Shown one piece after another: positions 28,072 through 36,510 of a stretch of 64,000 bases of DNA. Origin of the DNA: Micromonospora sp. WMMD812 (GTDB lineage: Bacteria > Actinomycetota > Actinomycetes > Mycobacteriales > Micromonosporaceae); assembly GCF_027497215.1 (NCBI RefSeq), contig NZ_CP114904.1:4486001-4550000 (forward strand). The letters run 5' to 3'. The translations under genes were made by a program, and so were the position numbers. A model generated the notes under the pieces. That model was not told the origin of the DNA, made no database searches, and was given only the letters and a program-made list of their open reading frames with translations. The stretch's first letter is position 1; every line of letters starts with the position of its first letter.

Positions 28072-30593
28072 CCACCCTCGACATCCCCGAACTCGCGCTC
28101 GTCGCGCTGGTCGGCATCTCCGGCTCCGGCAAGTCGTCCTTCGCCCGCCGGCACTTCGCACCCACCCAGGTGCTGTCGTCGGACGCGTTCCGGGCCATGG
28201 TGGCGGACGACGAGAACGACCAGTCCGCCTCCGCCGACGCGTTCGACGTGCTGCACCACGTCGCCGCCAAGCGGCTGCGCGCCGGGCGGCTCACCGTGGT
28301 CGACGCGACCAACCTCCAGCCGCACGCCCGGGCCGGACTGGTCCGGGTGGCCCGCGAGCACGACGTGCTGCCGGTGGCCATCGTGCTGGACGTACCCGAG
28401 GCGCTGGCCTGGGAGCGTACGGAGGGGCGCGCCGATCGCGCCTTCGGCCGGCAGGTGCTCGCCCGGATGCAGCGCGATCTGCGCCGCACCTACAGGCAGC
28501 TGGCCCGGGAGGGCTTCCGCAAGGTGCACGTGCTGCGCGGCGTCGACGAGATCGAGACCGCCGAGATCCGCTACGAGCGGCTCTACAACGACCGCCGCGA
28601 GCTGACCGGGCCGTTCGACATCGTGGGCGACGTGCACGGCTGCCGGGCCGAGCTGGAGGCGCTGCTGTCCCGGCTCGGCTGGGAGCTGCGCCACGACGAC
28701 CGGGGCCGGCCGGTGGACGCGACGCACCCGTCGGGGCGTACCGCCGTGTTCGTCGGCGACCTGGTGGACCGCGGCCCGGACTCTCCCGGCGTGCTCCGCC
28801 TGGTGATGGGCATGGTGGCCGCCGGGCACGCGATCTGCGTGCCGGGCAACCACGAGCAGAAGCTGCTGCGCCGGCTGCGTGGGCGCGACGTCCGGCTCAC
28901 CCACGGACTGGCCGAGACGATGGCCCAACTGGAGGTGGAGTCCCCGGAGTTCGTGGCCCAGGTGGCGGCGTTCGTGGACGGTCTGGTCAGCCACTTCGTG
29001 CTCGACGGCGGCCGGCTCGTGGTCGCGCACGCCGGCCTCAAGGAGGAGTACCAGGGGCGCGCGTCCGGCCGCGTCCGGGCGTTCGCGCTGTTCGGGGAGA
29101 CCACCGGGGAGACCGACGAGTACGGGCTGCCGGTGCGCTACCCGTGGGCCCGCGACTACCGGGGCTCGGCGATGGTCGTCTACGGGCACACTCCGACGCC
29201 GGAGCCGGAGTGGGTGAACAACACCATCTGCATCGACACCGGCTGCGTGTTCGGTGGCCGGCTCACCGCCCTGCGCTACCCGGAGAAGGACCTGGTCTCC
29301 GTCCCGGCCGAGCGCGAGTGGTACGCGCCCGTACGCCCGCTGACCGCCGCCCCGGCGCGGTCGGACCTGGTGCTGGACCTGGGGGACGTGACCGGCCGGC
29401 GACACATCGAGCACGGCTACGGGTCGCTGACCGTGCCCGCCGAGAACGCCGCCGCGGCGCTGGAGGTGATGAGCCGCTTCGCGGTCGACCCGCGCTGGCT
29501 GGCCTGGCTGCCGCCGACCATGGCGCCCTGCTCCACCTCGACGGTGGACGGCTTCCTGGAGCACCCGGCGCAGGCGTTCGCCGACTACCGGGCGGCCGGC
29601 GTGGGACGGGTGGTCTGCGAGGAGAAGCACATGGGGTCGCGGGCGGTGGTGCTGGTCTGCCGGGAGCCGGACGGCGGGCCGTTCGGCCCGGGCGGCGGCG
29701 TGGTGCACACCCGCACCGGCCGGCCGTTCTTCGGCGACCCGCTCGACTCCGCGCTGCTCGACCGGGTCCGGCACGCGGCGACCCGGGCCGGGCTCTGGGA
29801 CGAGCTGGGCACCGACTGGCTGCTGCTCGACACGGAGCTGCTGCCCTGGTCGGCGAAGGCCGGCGGGCTGATCCGCGAGCAGTACGCGGGGGTCGGCGCC
29901 GCCGGCCGGGCCGCCCTTCCGGCGGCGCTGGCCGCGCTCGACGGCGCGGCCGCCCGAGGGCTGGACGTGGCCGGGCTGCGCGAGCGTACGGCCCGCCGGA
30001 ACGAGGAGGTGCGCGCCTACACCGACGCCTACCGGGCGTACGTGTGGCCGACCGACGGGCTGCACGGGGTGACGCTGGCGCCGTTCGCGGTGCTCGCCGG
30101 CGCCGGGGCCAGCTACGCCGACCGGGACCACGGCTGGCACCTCGACCTGGCCGATCGGCTCTGCGCCGCCGACCCGGAGTTCTTCACCCCGACTCGGCGA
30201 CAGGTGGTCGACCTCGCCGACGACGAGGCGGTCGCCACGGCCACCGACTGGTGGCTGTCGCTCACCGCCGCCGGGGGTGAGGGCATGGTGGTGAAGCCGT
30301 ACGCCGGGCTGGCCGCCCGGAGCGAGCGCGGTTCGCTGCTCCAGCCGGGGATCAAGTGCCGGGGACGGGAGTACCTGCGGATCATCTACGGCCCCGGCTA
30401 CACCGAGCCGGAGCAGCTGGCGGCGCTGCGCCGACGGTCGCTGGGCCGCAAGCGCGGGCTGGCGCTGCGCGAGCACGGGTTGGGGCTCGCGGCGCTCGAC
30501 GCGCTGGCCGCCGGGGCACCCCTGTGGCGCCGCCACGAACTGGTCTTCGCGGTCCTGGCCTGCGAGTCCGAGCCGGTCGACCCCCGGCTGTAG
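28068..30593 (+). CDS. pnkp: Polynucleotide kinase-phosphatase-ligase Pnkp
   Basis: RNA end-healing and sealing enzyme, partner of Hen1. The 841-residue protein has three modules in order: a 5'-polynucleotide kinase with P-loop GISGSGKSS (Lys22); a metallophosphatase with GDVHGC (about 187-192), GDLVDRGPD near 231 and GNHEQ near 262 for 2',3' phosphate removal; and a C-terminal ATP-dependent nucleotidyltransferase with the adenylated Lys in EEKHMGSR (Lys520). In the characterised Clostridium system the ligase works only in complex with Hen1, which fits the four-base gene overlap here. No ribotoxin gene is visible nearby. Confidence 0.96.
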   Translation: MTTLDIPELALVALVGISGSGKSSFARRHFAPTQVLSSDAFRAMVADDENDQSASADAFDVLHHVAAKRLRAGRLTVVDATNLQPHARAGLVRVAREHDVLPVAIVLDVPEALAWERTEGRADRAFGRQVLARMQRDLRRTYRQLAREGFRKVHVLRGVDEIETAEIRYERLYNDRRELTGPFDIVGDVHGCRAELEALLSRLGWELRHDDRGRPVDATHPSGRTAVFVGDLVDRGPDSPGVLRLVMGMVAAGHAICVPGNHEQKLLRRLRGRDVRLTHGLAETMAQLEVESPEFVAQVAAFVDGLVSHFVLDGGRLVVAHAGLKEEYQGRASGRVRAFALFGETTGETDEYGLPVRYPWARDYRGSAMVVYGHTPTPEPEWVNNTICIDTGCVFGGRLTALRYPEKDLVSVPAEREWYAPVRPLTAAPARSDLVLDLGDVTGRRHIEHGYGSLTVPAENAAAALEVMSRFAVDPRWLAWLPPTMAPCSTSTVDGFLEHPAQAFADYRAAGVGRVVCEEKHMGSRAVVLVCREPDGGPFGPGGGVVHTRTGRPFFGDPLDSALLDRVRHAATRAGLWDELGTDWLLLDTELLPWSAKAGGLIREQYAGVGAAGRAALPAALAALDGAAARGLDVAGLRERTARRNEEVRAYTDAYRAYVWPTDGLHGVTLAPFAVLAGAGASYADRDHGWHLDLADRLCAADPEFFTPTRRQVVDLADDEAVATATDWWLSLTAAGGEGMVVKPYAGLAARSERGSLLQPGIKCRGREYLRIIYGPGYTEPEQLAALRRRSLGRKRGLALREHGLGLAALDALAAGAPLWRRHELVFAVLACESEPVDPRL

Positions 30594-30746
30594 TCGTCGT
30601 CCCGGGCCGGCGTGCCGCGCCGGACGGGGCGACGGGCGCAGGTGTGACGTCGACCACCGGGGGTCTCGGGCGGCCACCTAGACTACGGACGTGCCGTCGC
30701 CCCGGCGACCGACCAACCCTCACCGGCAGACATCGGAGGTCCGCTC

Positions 30747-31460
30747 GTGCCGACGCCCACCACCACCCTGGCCCTGGGGCCGGACTGGCTCGATCCGGAG
30801 TGGTTGATCTCGACGTTCGGGCTGCTCGGCATCCTGACCATCGTCTTCGCCGAGTCCGGCCTGTTGATCGGGTTCTTCCTGCCGGGCGACTCGCTGCTGT
30901 TCACCGCGGGCCTGCTCACCGCCGACGGGCAGTACATCACCTACCCGCTGTGGCTGGTCTGCCTGCTGATCACGCTCGCCGCGATCGCCGGCGACCAGGT
31001 CGGGTACGCGTTCGGCCGCAAGGTCGGGCCCTCACTGTTCCGCCGCCCGAACTCGCGGCTGTTCAAGCAGGAGAACGTGCTCAAGGCGCACGAGTTCTTC
31101 GAGAAGTACGGCGCCCGCTCCATCGTGCTGGCCCGCTTCGTGCCGATCGTGCGGACCTTCACGCCGATCGTGGCGGGCGTCAGCCGGATGAACTACCGCA
31201 CCTTCGTGACCTACAACATCATCGGCGGCGTGCTCTGGGGCACCGGCGTCACGGTGCTCGGCTACTTCCTCGGCCAGATCCCGTTCGTGAAGGAGCACAT
31301 CGAGCTCATCCTGATCGCGATCGTCGCGATCTCGGTGATCCCGATCGCCGTGGAACTGCTCCGGGCGCGGATCGCGGCCAAGCGCGGCACGACCGCCGCG
31401 GAGCGGGCCGCCGCCGAGGAGGCCATCCGGGAGACCCGGGAGCACTACGGCAAGCACTGA
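30747..31460 (+). CDS. DedA/VTT-domain membrane protein (third copy)
   Basis: A 237-residue DedA-family membrane protein, more distant from the pair at 2.2-5.6 kb. Family hallmarks: GFFLPGDSLLFTAGLL (about 46-61) with its conserved acidic residue, GDQVGYAFGRKVG, and RFVPIVRTFTPIVAG (about 130-144) with the conserved Arg and Pro. It ends in a long basic/acidic cytoplasmic helix. GTG start with ribosome-binding site CGGAGG. It stands alone after the RNA-repair operon and converges on the ArsR gene. Confidence 0.93.
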   Translation: MPTPTTTLALGPDWLDPEWLISTFGLLGILTIVFAESGLLIGFFLPGDSLLFTAGLLTADGQYITYPLWLVCLLITLAAIAGDQVGYAFGRKVGPSLFRRPNSRLFKQENVLKAHEFFEKYGARSIVLARFVPIVRTFTPIVAGVSRMNYRTFVTYNIIGGVLWGTGVTVLGYFLGQIPFVKEHIELILIAIVAISVIPIAVELLRARIAAKRGTTAAERAAAEEAIRETREHYGKH

Positions 31461-31473
31461 CGACCGAGCCGGC

Positions 31474-31510
31474 CGTCCGGCGCCGTCCCCGCTCGGGAGG
31501 GCACCGGACG
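31474..31510. terminator. Bidirectional terminator hairpin
   Basis: CGTCCGG at 31474-31480 pairs with CCGGACG at 31504-31510, with further imperfect pairing of GCCGTCCCC and GGGAGGGC around a GCTC loop. It lies between the convergent DedA and ArsR genes. Confidence 0.6.
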
Positions 31511-31521
31511 ATCGGTACGGG

Positions 31522-31899
31522 TCAGCGAGCCTTCTTGGTGGCCCGCTTGCGCGGCGGGGTCAGCAGGTCGGCGATCGTGGCGATCGCGGCCGGGACCAGC
31601 CGGTAGTAGGCCCACACACCGCGCTTCTCCCGCTCCAGCAGACCGGCCTCGGTGAGGATACGCAGGTGGTGGCTGACCGTCGGCTGCGAGAGGCCGAGCG
31701 GCGCGGTCAGGTCACAGACGCACGCCTCGCCCTCGGGGGCCGACTGGATCAGGCTGAGCAGCCGCAACCGCGCGGGGTCGGCGAGGGCCTTGAGGACCCC
31801 GGCGAGGCGCTCGGCATCGGCACGTTCGATCGGCTCGCCAGCAAGCGGCGAGATCTGAGGCATAGTCATTTCAGCCAACGCAGTTCCCACGTTTTCCAT
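31522..31899 (-). CDS. ArsR/SmtB-family repressor with CVC metal motif
   Basis: Winged-helix repressor of 125 residues. It contains a Cys-x-Cys in ACVCDLTAPL at the start of the recognition region, the pattern used by arsenite- or metal-sensing ArsR proteins, followed by the HTH LSQPTVSHHLRILTEAG and the wing (KRGVWAYYRL). No metal pump or arsenic reductase lies nearby, so target and metal are unknown. The start is uncertain: ATG 31899 has GGAAGG immediately before it; GTG 31890 or the ATGs at 31869 and 31863 are alternatives. Confidence 0.88.
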   Translation of the reverse strand: MENVGTALAEMTMPQISPLAGEPIERADAERLAGVLKALADPARLRLLSLIQSAPEGEACVCDLTAPLGLSQPTVSHHLRILTEAGLLEREKRGVWAYYRLVPAAIATIADLLTPPRKRATKKAR

Positions 31900-31956
31900 C
31901 CTTCCACCAGCAGCATCGATCCGCCTGCATATCAGCAGATCCGAATCGGCAGACTT

Positions 31957-32496
31957 TTACGCCACAAGGCCGAGGTCAGCCAACGTATAGGCCGCCCGAT
32001 ACGGCAATCCGGCGGCTCGCACCGCGTCGCCGGCGCCTCGATCAACAATAACCGCAACCCCGACGACCTCGGCTCCGGCCTCACGCAACGCCTCGACCGC
32101 GGTCAGCACGCTGCCGCCCGTCGTCGACGTGTCCTCCACCGCCACCACCCGGCGACCGGCCACCTCCGGCCCCTCGATCCGCCGCTGCAGCCCGTGCGCC
32201 TTGCCCGCCTTGCGGACCACGAAGGCGTCCAGGTCCCGGCCGGTCGGGGCGGCGGCGTGCAGCATCGAGAACGCGATCGGGTCAGCCCCGAGCGTCAGGC
32301 CCCCGACCGCGTCGAACTCCCAGTCGGCGGTGAGGTCGAGCATCACCTTGCCGACCAACGGTGCAGCCTGGTGATGGAGCGTGACGCGTCGCAGGTCCAC
32401 GTACCAGTCCGCTTCGCGCCCGGAGGAGAGCACCACCCGACCGTGGACCACGGCCAGGTCGGTGATGAATTTACGCAGGTCGTCGTGGTCCCCCAT
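31957..32496 (-). CDS. pyrE: Orotate phosphoribosyltransferase
   Basis: Forms OMP from orotate and PRPP in pyrimidine synthesis. The 179-residue length matches the short actinobacterial form. The PRPP-binding signature is VVAVEDTSTTGGSV (about 121-134), and the substrate loop RKAGKAHG is near 102-109. The ATG at 32496 gives the normal N-terminus (GDHDDLRKFI); the longer in-frame extension lacks homology style. It is monocistronic here, flanked by the ArsR and SDR genes. Confidence 0.94.
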   Translation of the reverse strand: MGDHDDLRKFITDLAVVHGRVVLSSGREADWYVDLRRVTLHHQAAPLVGKVMLDLTADWEFDAVGGLTLGADPIAFSMLHAAAPTGRDLDAFVVRKAGKAHGLQRRIEGPEVAGRRVVAVEDTSTTGGSVLTAVEALREAGAEVVGVAVIVDRGAGDAVRAAGLPYRAAYTLADLGLVA

Positions 32497-32662
32497 GGCG
32501 ATAGAGCGTACTGCGCAAGTCTGGGAGTCGCGTGTGGGGTCCGCCCGGATCAACCCGGCAGGCGACCGACGGCCAGCGATGGACAACTACTCTGCGCGAC
32601 CACACCGGACCGGTCAGCTCCACCGACCCGCGGCGGCCCGGTGCCACGGGTCGGTCGCGCGG

Positions 32663-33472
32663 TCAGCGCTCGTCGCGGCCGATCCGGCCGCGGGTGTCCC
32701 GGGCGACGGCGTGCAGGAGCCGCTTCGGCGCGTGCCGCAGGCCGGCGACGGCGAGCTTGTACTTCCACGCCGGAACGCTGACCAGCTTGCCTTTGCGCAG
32801 GTCACGCAGAGCCTCGTCGACCACATCCTCGGCCCGCAGCCACATCCACTCCGGCGTCTTCGACATGTTGATGCCGGCCCGCTCGTGGAACTCGGTGCGG
32901 GTGTAGCCGGGGCAGAGCGCCATCACCCGTACGCCGAACGGCCGGGCGGACTGGCCCACCGACTCGCTGAAGTTGGTCACCCACGCCTTGCTGGCCGAGT
33001 AGGTCGACCCGGGCATGACGGCGCCGAACCCGGCGACGGAAGAGACATTTATCACTGCCCCGTGCCGTCGTTCGGTCATCGGCGTCAGCGCCGCCAGGGT
33101 CAGTCGCATCACCGCGTGCACGTTGAGCCGGAGAAGTCGGGCCTCGTCCTCGGCGGTGGATCGCAGGAACGGTTTGTTCAGGCTGATTCCGGCGTTGTTC
33201 ACCAGCAGCTCGATCGGGCTGCCGCCGGTCAGCCGGGCCTCCACGGCCGCGCAACCGTCGTCCGTGGACAGATCGGCCGAGACCGTCTCGACCTCCCGGC
33301 CGTGCCGCCCCGCCAGGTCGGCGGCCAGCTCGTCGAGGCGGGCGGCGTCGCGGGCGACCAGCACCAGGTGCCAGCCGTCCGCGGCCAGCCGGCGGGCGAA
33401 CGCGGCGCCGATGCCGGCGGTCGCGCCGGTCACCAGCGCCCGTCGCTCGGTGGACGTGGGATCGGGCGTCAC
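32663..33472 (-). CDS. Short-chain dehydrogenase/reductase
   Basis: NAD(P)-dependent oxidoreductase of the classical SDR family, 269 residues. Seen directly: cofactor motif TGATAGIG (15-22), NNAG near 91, catalytic Ser in NVSSVAGFG, and active-site YSASK near 157-161. The C-terminal tail (KGKLVSVPAWKYKL and after) is the type seen in DltE-like SDRs that act on lipids or acyl chains, but the substrate is not predictable. GTG start; the membrane-protein gene upstream ends ten bases before it, so both may form one transcript. Confidence 0.9.
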   Translation of the reverse strand: MTPDPTSTERRALVTGATAGIGAAFARRLAADGWHLVLVARDAARLDELAADLAGRHGREVETVSADLSTDDGCAAVEARLTGGSPIELLVNNAGISLNKPFLRSTAEDEARLLRLNVHAVMRLTLAALTPMTERRHGAVINVSSVAGFGAVMPGSTYSASKAWVTNFSESVGQSARPFGVRVMALCPGYTRTEFHERAGINMSKTPEWMWLRAEDVVDEALRDLRKGKLVSVPAWKYKLAVAGLRHAPKRLLHAVARDTRGRIGRDER

Positions 33473-33482
33473 GGGCAGGTCC

Positions 33483-34133
33483 TCAGCTGGGCGGGTACGC
33501 GGGCGTGGTCGGCGCCGGTGGGGGCTGGTGCGGGGCGGGCGGATACCCGGTCGGCGCGACCGGAGCGGATGGGCGCCGGCGGAACCAGGCGTTCGCCGCC
33601 GGCAGCGCCAGCAGCACGGCTACCACAAGGTAACCGAGCGCCTGGCCGACGGAAAGCCCCGCGTTCAGCGGGATCCACCACGACGGGTACGCGCCGCCGA
33701 GCAGGCCGAGCAGCTCGGCGGTGGCCCGCTCGTCGGCGCCCAACCGGAGCGGGGCGGCCCGCTGGCCGACGAGGACCGCGAGCCCGCAACAGCCGCAGAG
33801 CAGGCCCAGACCGCAGACCACCCACGTCGCCACCCGGGCCCCCGACCGGCCCGAGCCCAGGCCGACGGCCAGCCCGGCGAGGAGCACACCGGCCAGCACG
33901 CTCAGCACCGCGGAGACCACCCCGGAGGCACGCACCAGCGCGACCATCGCGTCTATCTCACCGGCGCCGGCGGAGGTGCCGGTCGCGTCGGCCCGGAACC
34001 GGTCCACGGTGCCGGCGAGCACCACCAGGCCGGTCACCGCGTACGCGAACGCCCCGACGGCCATCAGCAGCAACACCGCCGTCGCCAGCGCGACCGCGGT
34101 GGGACGGCGGGCCGGCAACGCGGGGTACGACAC
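33483..34133 (-). CDS. Four-helix membrane protein with Pro-rich tail (paralogue A)
   Basis: Unrecognised integral membrane protein of 216 residues. Four hydrophobic helices (about 14-40, 70-92, 99-122 and 160-182) are followed by a cytoplasmic or extracellular Pro/Tyr tail (YPPAPHQPPP). A CGCC cluster lies in helix 3. The layout matches the neighbour at 34206-35021: an extracytoplasmic loop after helix 1, a short soluble loop before helix 4, and a FRR/FRK motif ending helix 4. The pair therefore looks like an old tandem duplication. GTG start with ribosome-binding site GGAGGGACC. Function unknown. Confidence 0.75.
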   Translation of the reverse strand: MSYPALPARRPTAVALATAVLLLMAVGAFAYAVTGLVVLAGTVDRFRADATGTSAGAGEIDAMVALVRASGVVSAVLSVLAGVLLAGLAVGLGSGRSGARVATWVVCGLGLLCGCCGLAVLVGQRAAPLRLGADERATAELLGLLGGAYPSWWIPLNAGLSVGQALGYLVVAVLLALPAANAWFRRRPSAPVAPTGYPPAPHQPPPAPTTPAYPPS

Positions 34134-34205
34134 GACAGGTCCCTCCGGTAGGCGTCGGCTTGCAACCTACTCGGAGGGACCCTCAGCGTCGCTGTTATCC
34201 GGCGA

Positions 34206-35021
34206 TCAACTCACCGGGGGCGGGGTCGAGCCGGGGCGGTCCGACGACGGCGGCTGGTCACCGGGCTGGCCCGGCGCCGGCGGCTGGGTGGACGGACCGG
34301 GCTGGCTGGGCGGCGGGTAGCCCGGGGTGGACGGGTAGCCCGGCTCGCCCGACTGCTGCGGGTAACCGGGCTGGCCCGGAGCCTGCGGGTAGCCGGGGGT
34401 CTGCGGGTAGCCGGGGTAGGCGCCGCCGGGGACCGGGGGCTCCCAGCCGGCCTGCGGCTTGCGGAAGAACTCGTTCGCCTTCGGCAGGGCCAGCAGGATC
34501 AGCGCGGCGAGCAGCGCGAGCACGCCGATCACCCCGAGCAGGGTGCTGACCGGGGTGACCCAGCCGGGCAGCGCCTCGTCGAGGCGACGCTGGATCTCGT
34601 CGGGGCTCGGCGCGTCGCCGCCGCCACCGCCCGTGGTGCCGCCGAAGCCGCCCGCCGCACCACTGATCAGGCTGCCACCCGTGCAGCAGATCAGGATGCC
34701 GCCGAGGATCCAGGTGGTGATCCGCGAGCCGTTCTTGCCGCGGTTGTTGAGTACGGCCAGGACGACCAGACCGATCGCGAGCAGCAGCACGAAGATGGCG
34801 CTGCCGATACCGATCGCGAAGGTGACGTCGGCGACGGTGGATGCGGTGTTGGCGGACGTGCCACTGTAGGCGTCGCGCAGCACGTCGCGAATGGTGCCGA
34901 TGGTGACCAGGGTGATGATCAGATTGATCACCTGGATGACGGCGAACAAAATCAGCAGATAGCTGGAAATCGTCACCACGCTCGGCCGTGACCGGGCGGG
35001 CGGGCTGTGGGGATCGACCAC
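34206..35021 (-). CDS. Four-helix membrane protein with GYP-repeat tail (paralogue B)
   Basis: A 271-residue membrane protein of unknown function. It has four hydrophobic helices, a Gly-rich soluble loop between helices 3 and 4 (TTGGGGGDAPSPDE) and, after LPKANEFFRK, a tail of about 75 residues built from imperfect GYPQ/GYPS-type repeats rich in Pro, Gly and Gln. Such tails are typical of disordered cytoplasmic extensions. GTG start with ribosome-binding site AAGGAG. Same overall design as the downstream neighbour, with a 72-bp gap, so the two are probably co-transcribed. Confidence 0.78.
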   Translation of the reverse strand: MVDPHSPPARSRPSVVTISSYLLILFAVIQVINLIITLVTIGTIRDVLRDAYSGTSANTASTVADVTFAIGIGSAIFVLLLAIGLVVLAVLNNRGKNGSRITTWILGGILICCTGGSLISGAAGGFGGTTGGGGGDAPSPDEIQRRLDEALPGWVTPVSTLLGVIGVLALLAALILLALPKANEFFRKPQAGWEPPVPGGAYPGYPQTPGYPQAPGQPGYPQQSGEPGYPSTPGYPPPSQPGPSTQPPAPGQPGDQPPSSDRPGSTPPPVS

Positions 35022-35086
35022 GTTGCTCCTTCCCTAGATCGCGCCCACACCGTATCGGCAACCGGCCAATCGGGCATGCCGCGACG

Positions 35087-35148
35087 CCCCGGGCTACGCC
35101 GACGCCGACCCGCGGCGCCCCGGGCTGCGCCGACGCCGACCCGCGGCG
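35087..35148. repeat. 31-bp tandem repeat, two copies
   Basis: Units 35087-35117 and 35118-35148 are identical except for one base (CTACG/CTGCG). They fill most of the short gap between the membrane protein and the DUF4178 gene, ending just before the stop codon of the latter. Confidence 0.85.
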
Positions 35149-35149
35149 C

Positions 35150-35764
35150 TCAGCCCTCGCCGGTCCGCGGGTGGACCGTCACCTCCGTGCGATGCAGCAC
35201 CTCGCCCCGGGCCACCGCCCAGCCCGTCTCCCCGTACGCCTCGAACGAGAGCCGGGCGCCACCCGGCGCCTGGTAGTCGTGGTAGCGCATGGTGCCGGTC
35301 GGGTCGAGACCGGTGATGCCGGTGGCCGTGTAGCGGGCCTGCCCCGACTCCGCCCAGCTGTACCGGCGGCCGTCGAGATCGAGGATCGGGGCGCCCGGGG
35401 TGAGTCGGACGCCCGGCTCGGCGGCCCAGAGCACCAGTTCGAGTTCCGGGTGCTCCTGGACGGAGAGCCGCCGCGGCACGCCGTCCGGGTCGTCGAGCAG
35501 GTGCTCGGCCCAGCTCCAGCCACCGTCGACCAGGCGGATCGTGCCGCGCACCAGGTAGGACAGCCGGCGGATCTCCACGGTGTCGCCGGGGCGCAGCCGC
35601 CGCGGGTCGCGTGGCGATTCGGCGCCGCCCGACCCGTCACCGGTCGCCACGCCCTCGGACGTCCGCGTCCGGGACCCGCGCACGGCCGCCAGGACGAGCA
35701 CGACCGCGGCCACGCCGGCCAGGCAGACGACCGTCGTCACCAGGTACGCCACCGACCCGTCCAC
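35150..35764 (-). CDS. DUF4178-domain membrane-anchored protein
   Basis: A 204-residue protein with an N-terminal membrane helix (about 5-28), a short polar linker and a DUF4178-type beta-rich domain. Typical is the opening LRPGDTVEIRRLSYLVRGTI with WSWAEHLLDD, repeated in degenerate form in the C-terminal half (YSWAES, then MRYHDYQAPGG). Function of the family is unknown; members often sit near envelope genes. The GTG at 35764 is used as start because it has a good ribosome-binding site (GGGAGGG) and places the helix at the N-terminus. Confidence 0.8.
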   Translation of the reverse strand: MDGSVAYLVTTVVCLAGVAAVVLVLAAVRGSRTRTSEGVATGDGSGGAESPRDPRRLRPGDTVEIRRLSYLVRGTIRLVDGGWSWAEHLLDDPDGVPRRLSVQEHPELELVLWAAEPGVRLTPGAPILDLDGRRYSWAESGQARYTATGITGLDPTGTMRYHDYQAPGGARLSFEAYGETGWAVARGEVLHRTEVTVHPRTGEG

Positions 35765-35858
35765 GGACCACCCTCCCCACGCCGGCGCAGACGGTAGCAA
35801 CCGCCCTCATCCGCGGATACTTGTCGAGGCTCAAGTGATCCGTCGGTCACTCGCCGGA

Positions 35859-35963
35859 GTGCCGGCCGGTCCGCGCAGACAGACTCCGCCAGCGTGCCGG
35901 CCGGTGGGCGCAGACAGACTCCGCCAGCGTGCCGGCCGGTGGGCGCAGGCAGCCTCCGGCGGC
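35859..35963. repeat. 35-bp tandem repeat, three copies
   Basis: Units 35859-35893, 35894-35928 and 35929-35963, each starting GTGCCGGCCGGT. The first two differ at two adjacent positions, the third at a few more. The array lies in the gap between divergently placed ends, right next to the stop codon of the 35971 gene. Confidence 0.88.
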
Positions 35964-35970
35964 GAGAGGA

Positions 35971-36354
35971 TCATGCTTCGCGGAGCCGCTCCGCGGCGTA
36001 CTCGCGCAACGACGAACGGCCCATCACACAGCCGCTGAACGTGGTGAACTCGGCCGGGTCGTCGCGTAGCGCGGTCCAGGCCGCGCGGGCGGCCACCGGG
36101 TCGATCCGTCCCAGCAGTGTCGCCGCGTACGCCCGCCCGGCCGGGGAGCCGCGCTCGAGCAGCCGGTCGAGTTGTTCGCGTACTCCCTCGGGGTGTTCGG
36201 CCAGCGCGGCCTCGACCCGCTGGTACGCCTCCGTCGCCGGCAGTAGCGTGCCGGCGAGCCCCACGCCGCCGAAGGCCACCGTGTCGGCCCGGGCCAGCTC
36301 CTCGATCGCGGCCTCGAGCTCCCGGTCAGTTCGCTTTCCACCGATGCCGAACAT
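35971..36354 (-). CDS. HEAT-like small conserved protein, function unknown
   Basis: A 127-residue soluble, helical protein. It begins MFGIGGKRTDRELEAAIEEL and has an Ala/Leu-rich helical repeat character (GRAYAATLLGRIDPVAARAA), suggesting a small HEAT/ARM-like fold; I do not recognise a named family. The ATG at 36354 has ribosome-binding site AAGGATGAGG; the frame upstream is low complexity. The downstream side carries a 35-bp tandem repeat and the upstream side hairpin copy 3. Confidence 0.68.
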   Translation of the reverse strand: MFGIGGKRTDRELEAAIEELARADTVAFGGVGLAGTLLPATEAYQRVEAALAEHPEGVREQLDRLLERGSPAGRAYAATLLGRIDPVAARAAWTALRDDPAEFTTFSGCVMGRSSLREYAAERLREA

Positions 36355-36422
36355 GCCCTCATCCTTTCCCCGCCCCGACCCGCCCCACCCCTCCCACCCG
36401 GCTCCCACCCGGCTCCCACCCG

Positions 36423-36483
36423 GTTGATCATGAGGTTTGCAGCAGTTACGGAGATCGAATTCGCCGCAAACCTCATGATCAAC
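36423..36483. repeat. Dispersed hairpin repeat, copy 3
   Basis: 21-bp arms (36423-36443 and 36463-36483) with one mismatch; the arm begins GTTGATCATGAGGTTTGC as in copy 1. The loop holds GAGATCGAAT, the reverse complement of the ATTCGATCTC motif of copy 1, so this copy is in opposite orientation. Located just downstream of clpB. Confidence 0.85.
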
Positions 36484-36510
36484 GCGCCATCGACGGGGAC
36501 GGGGTTGGAG

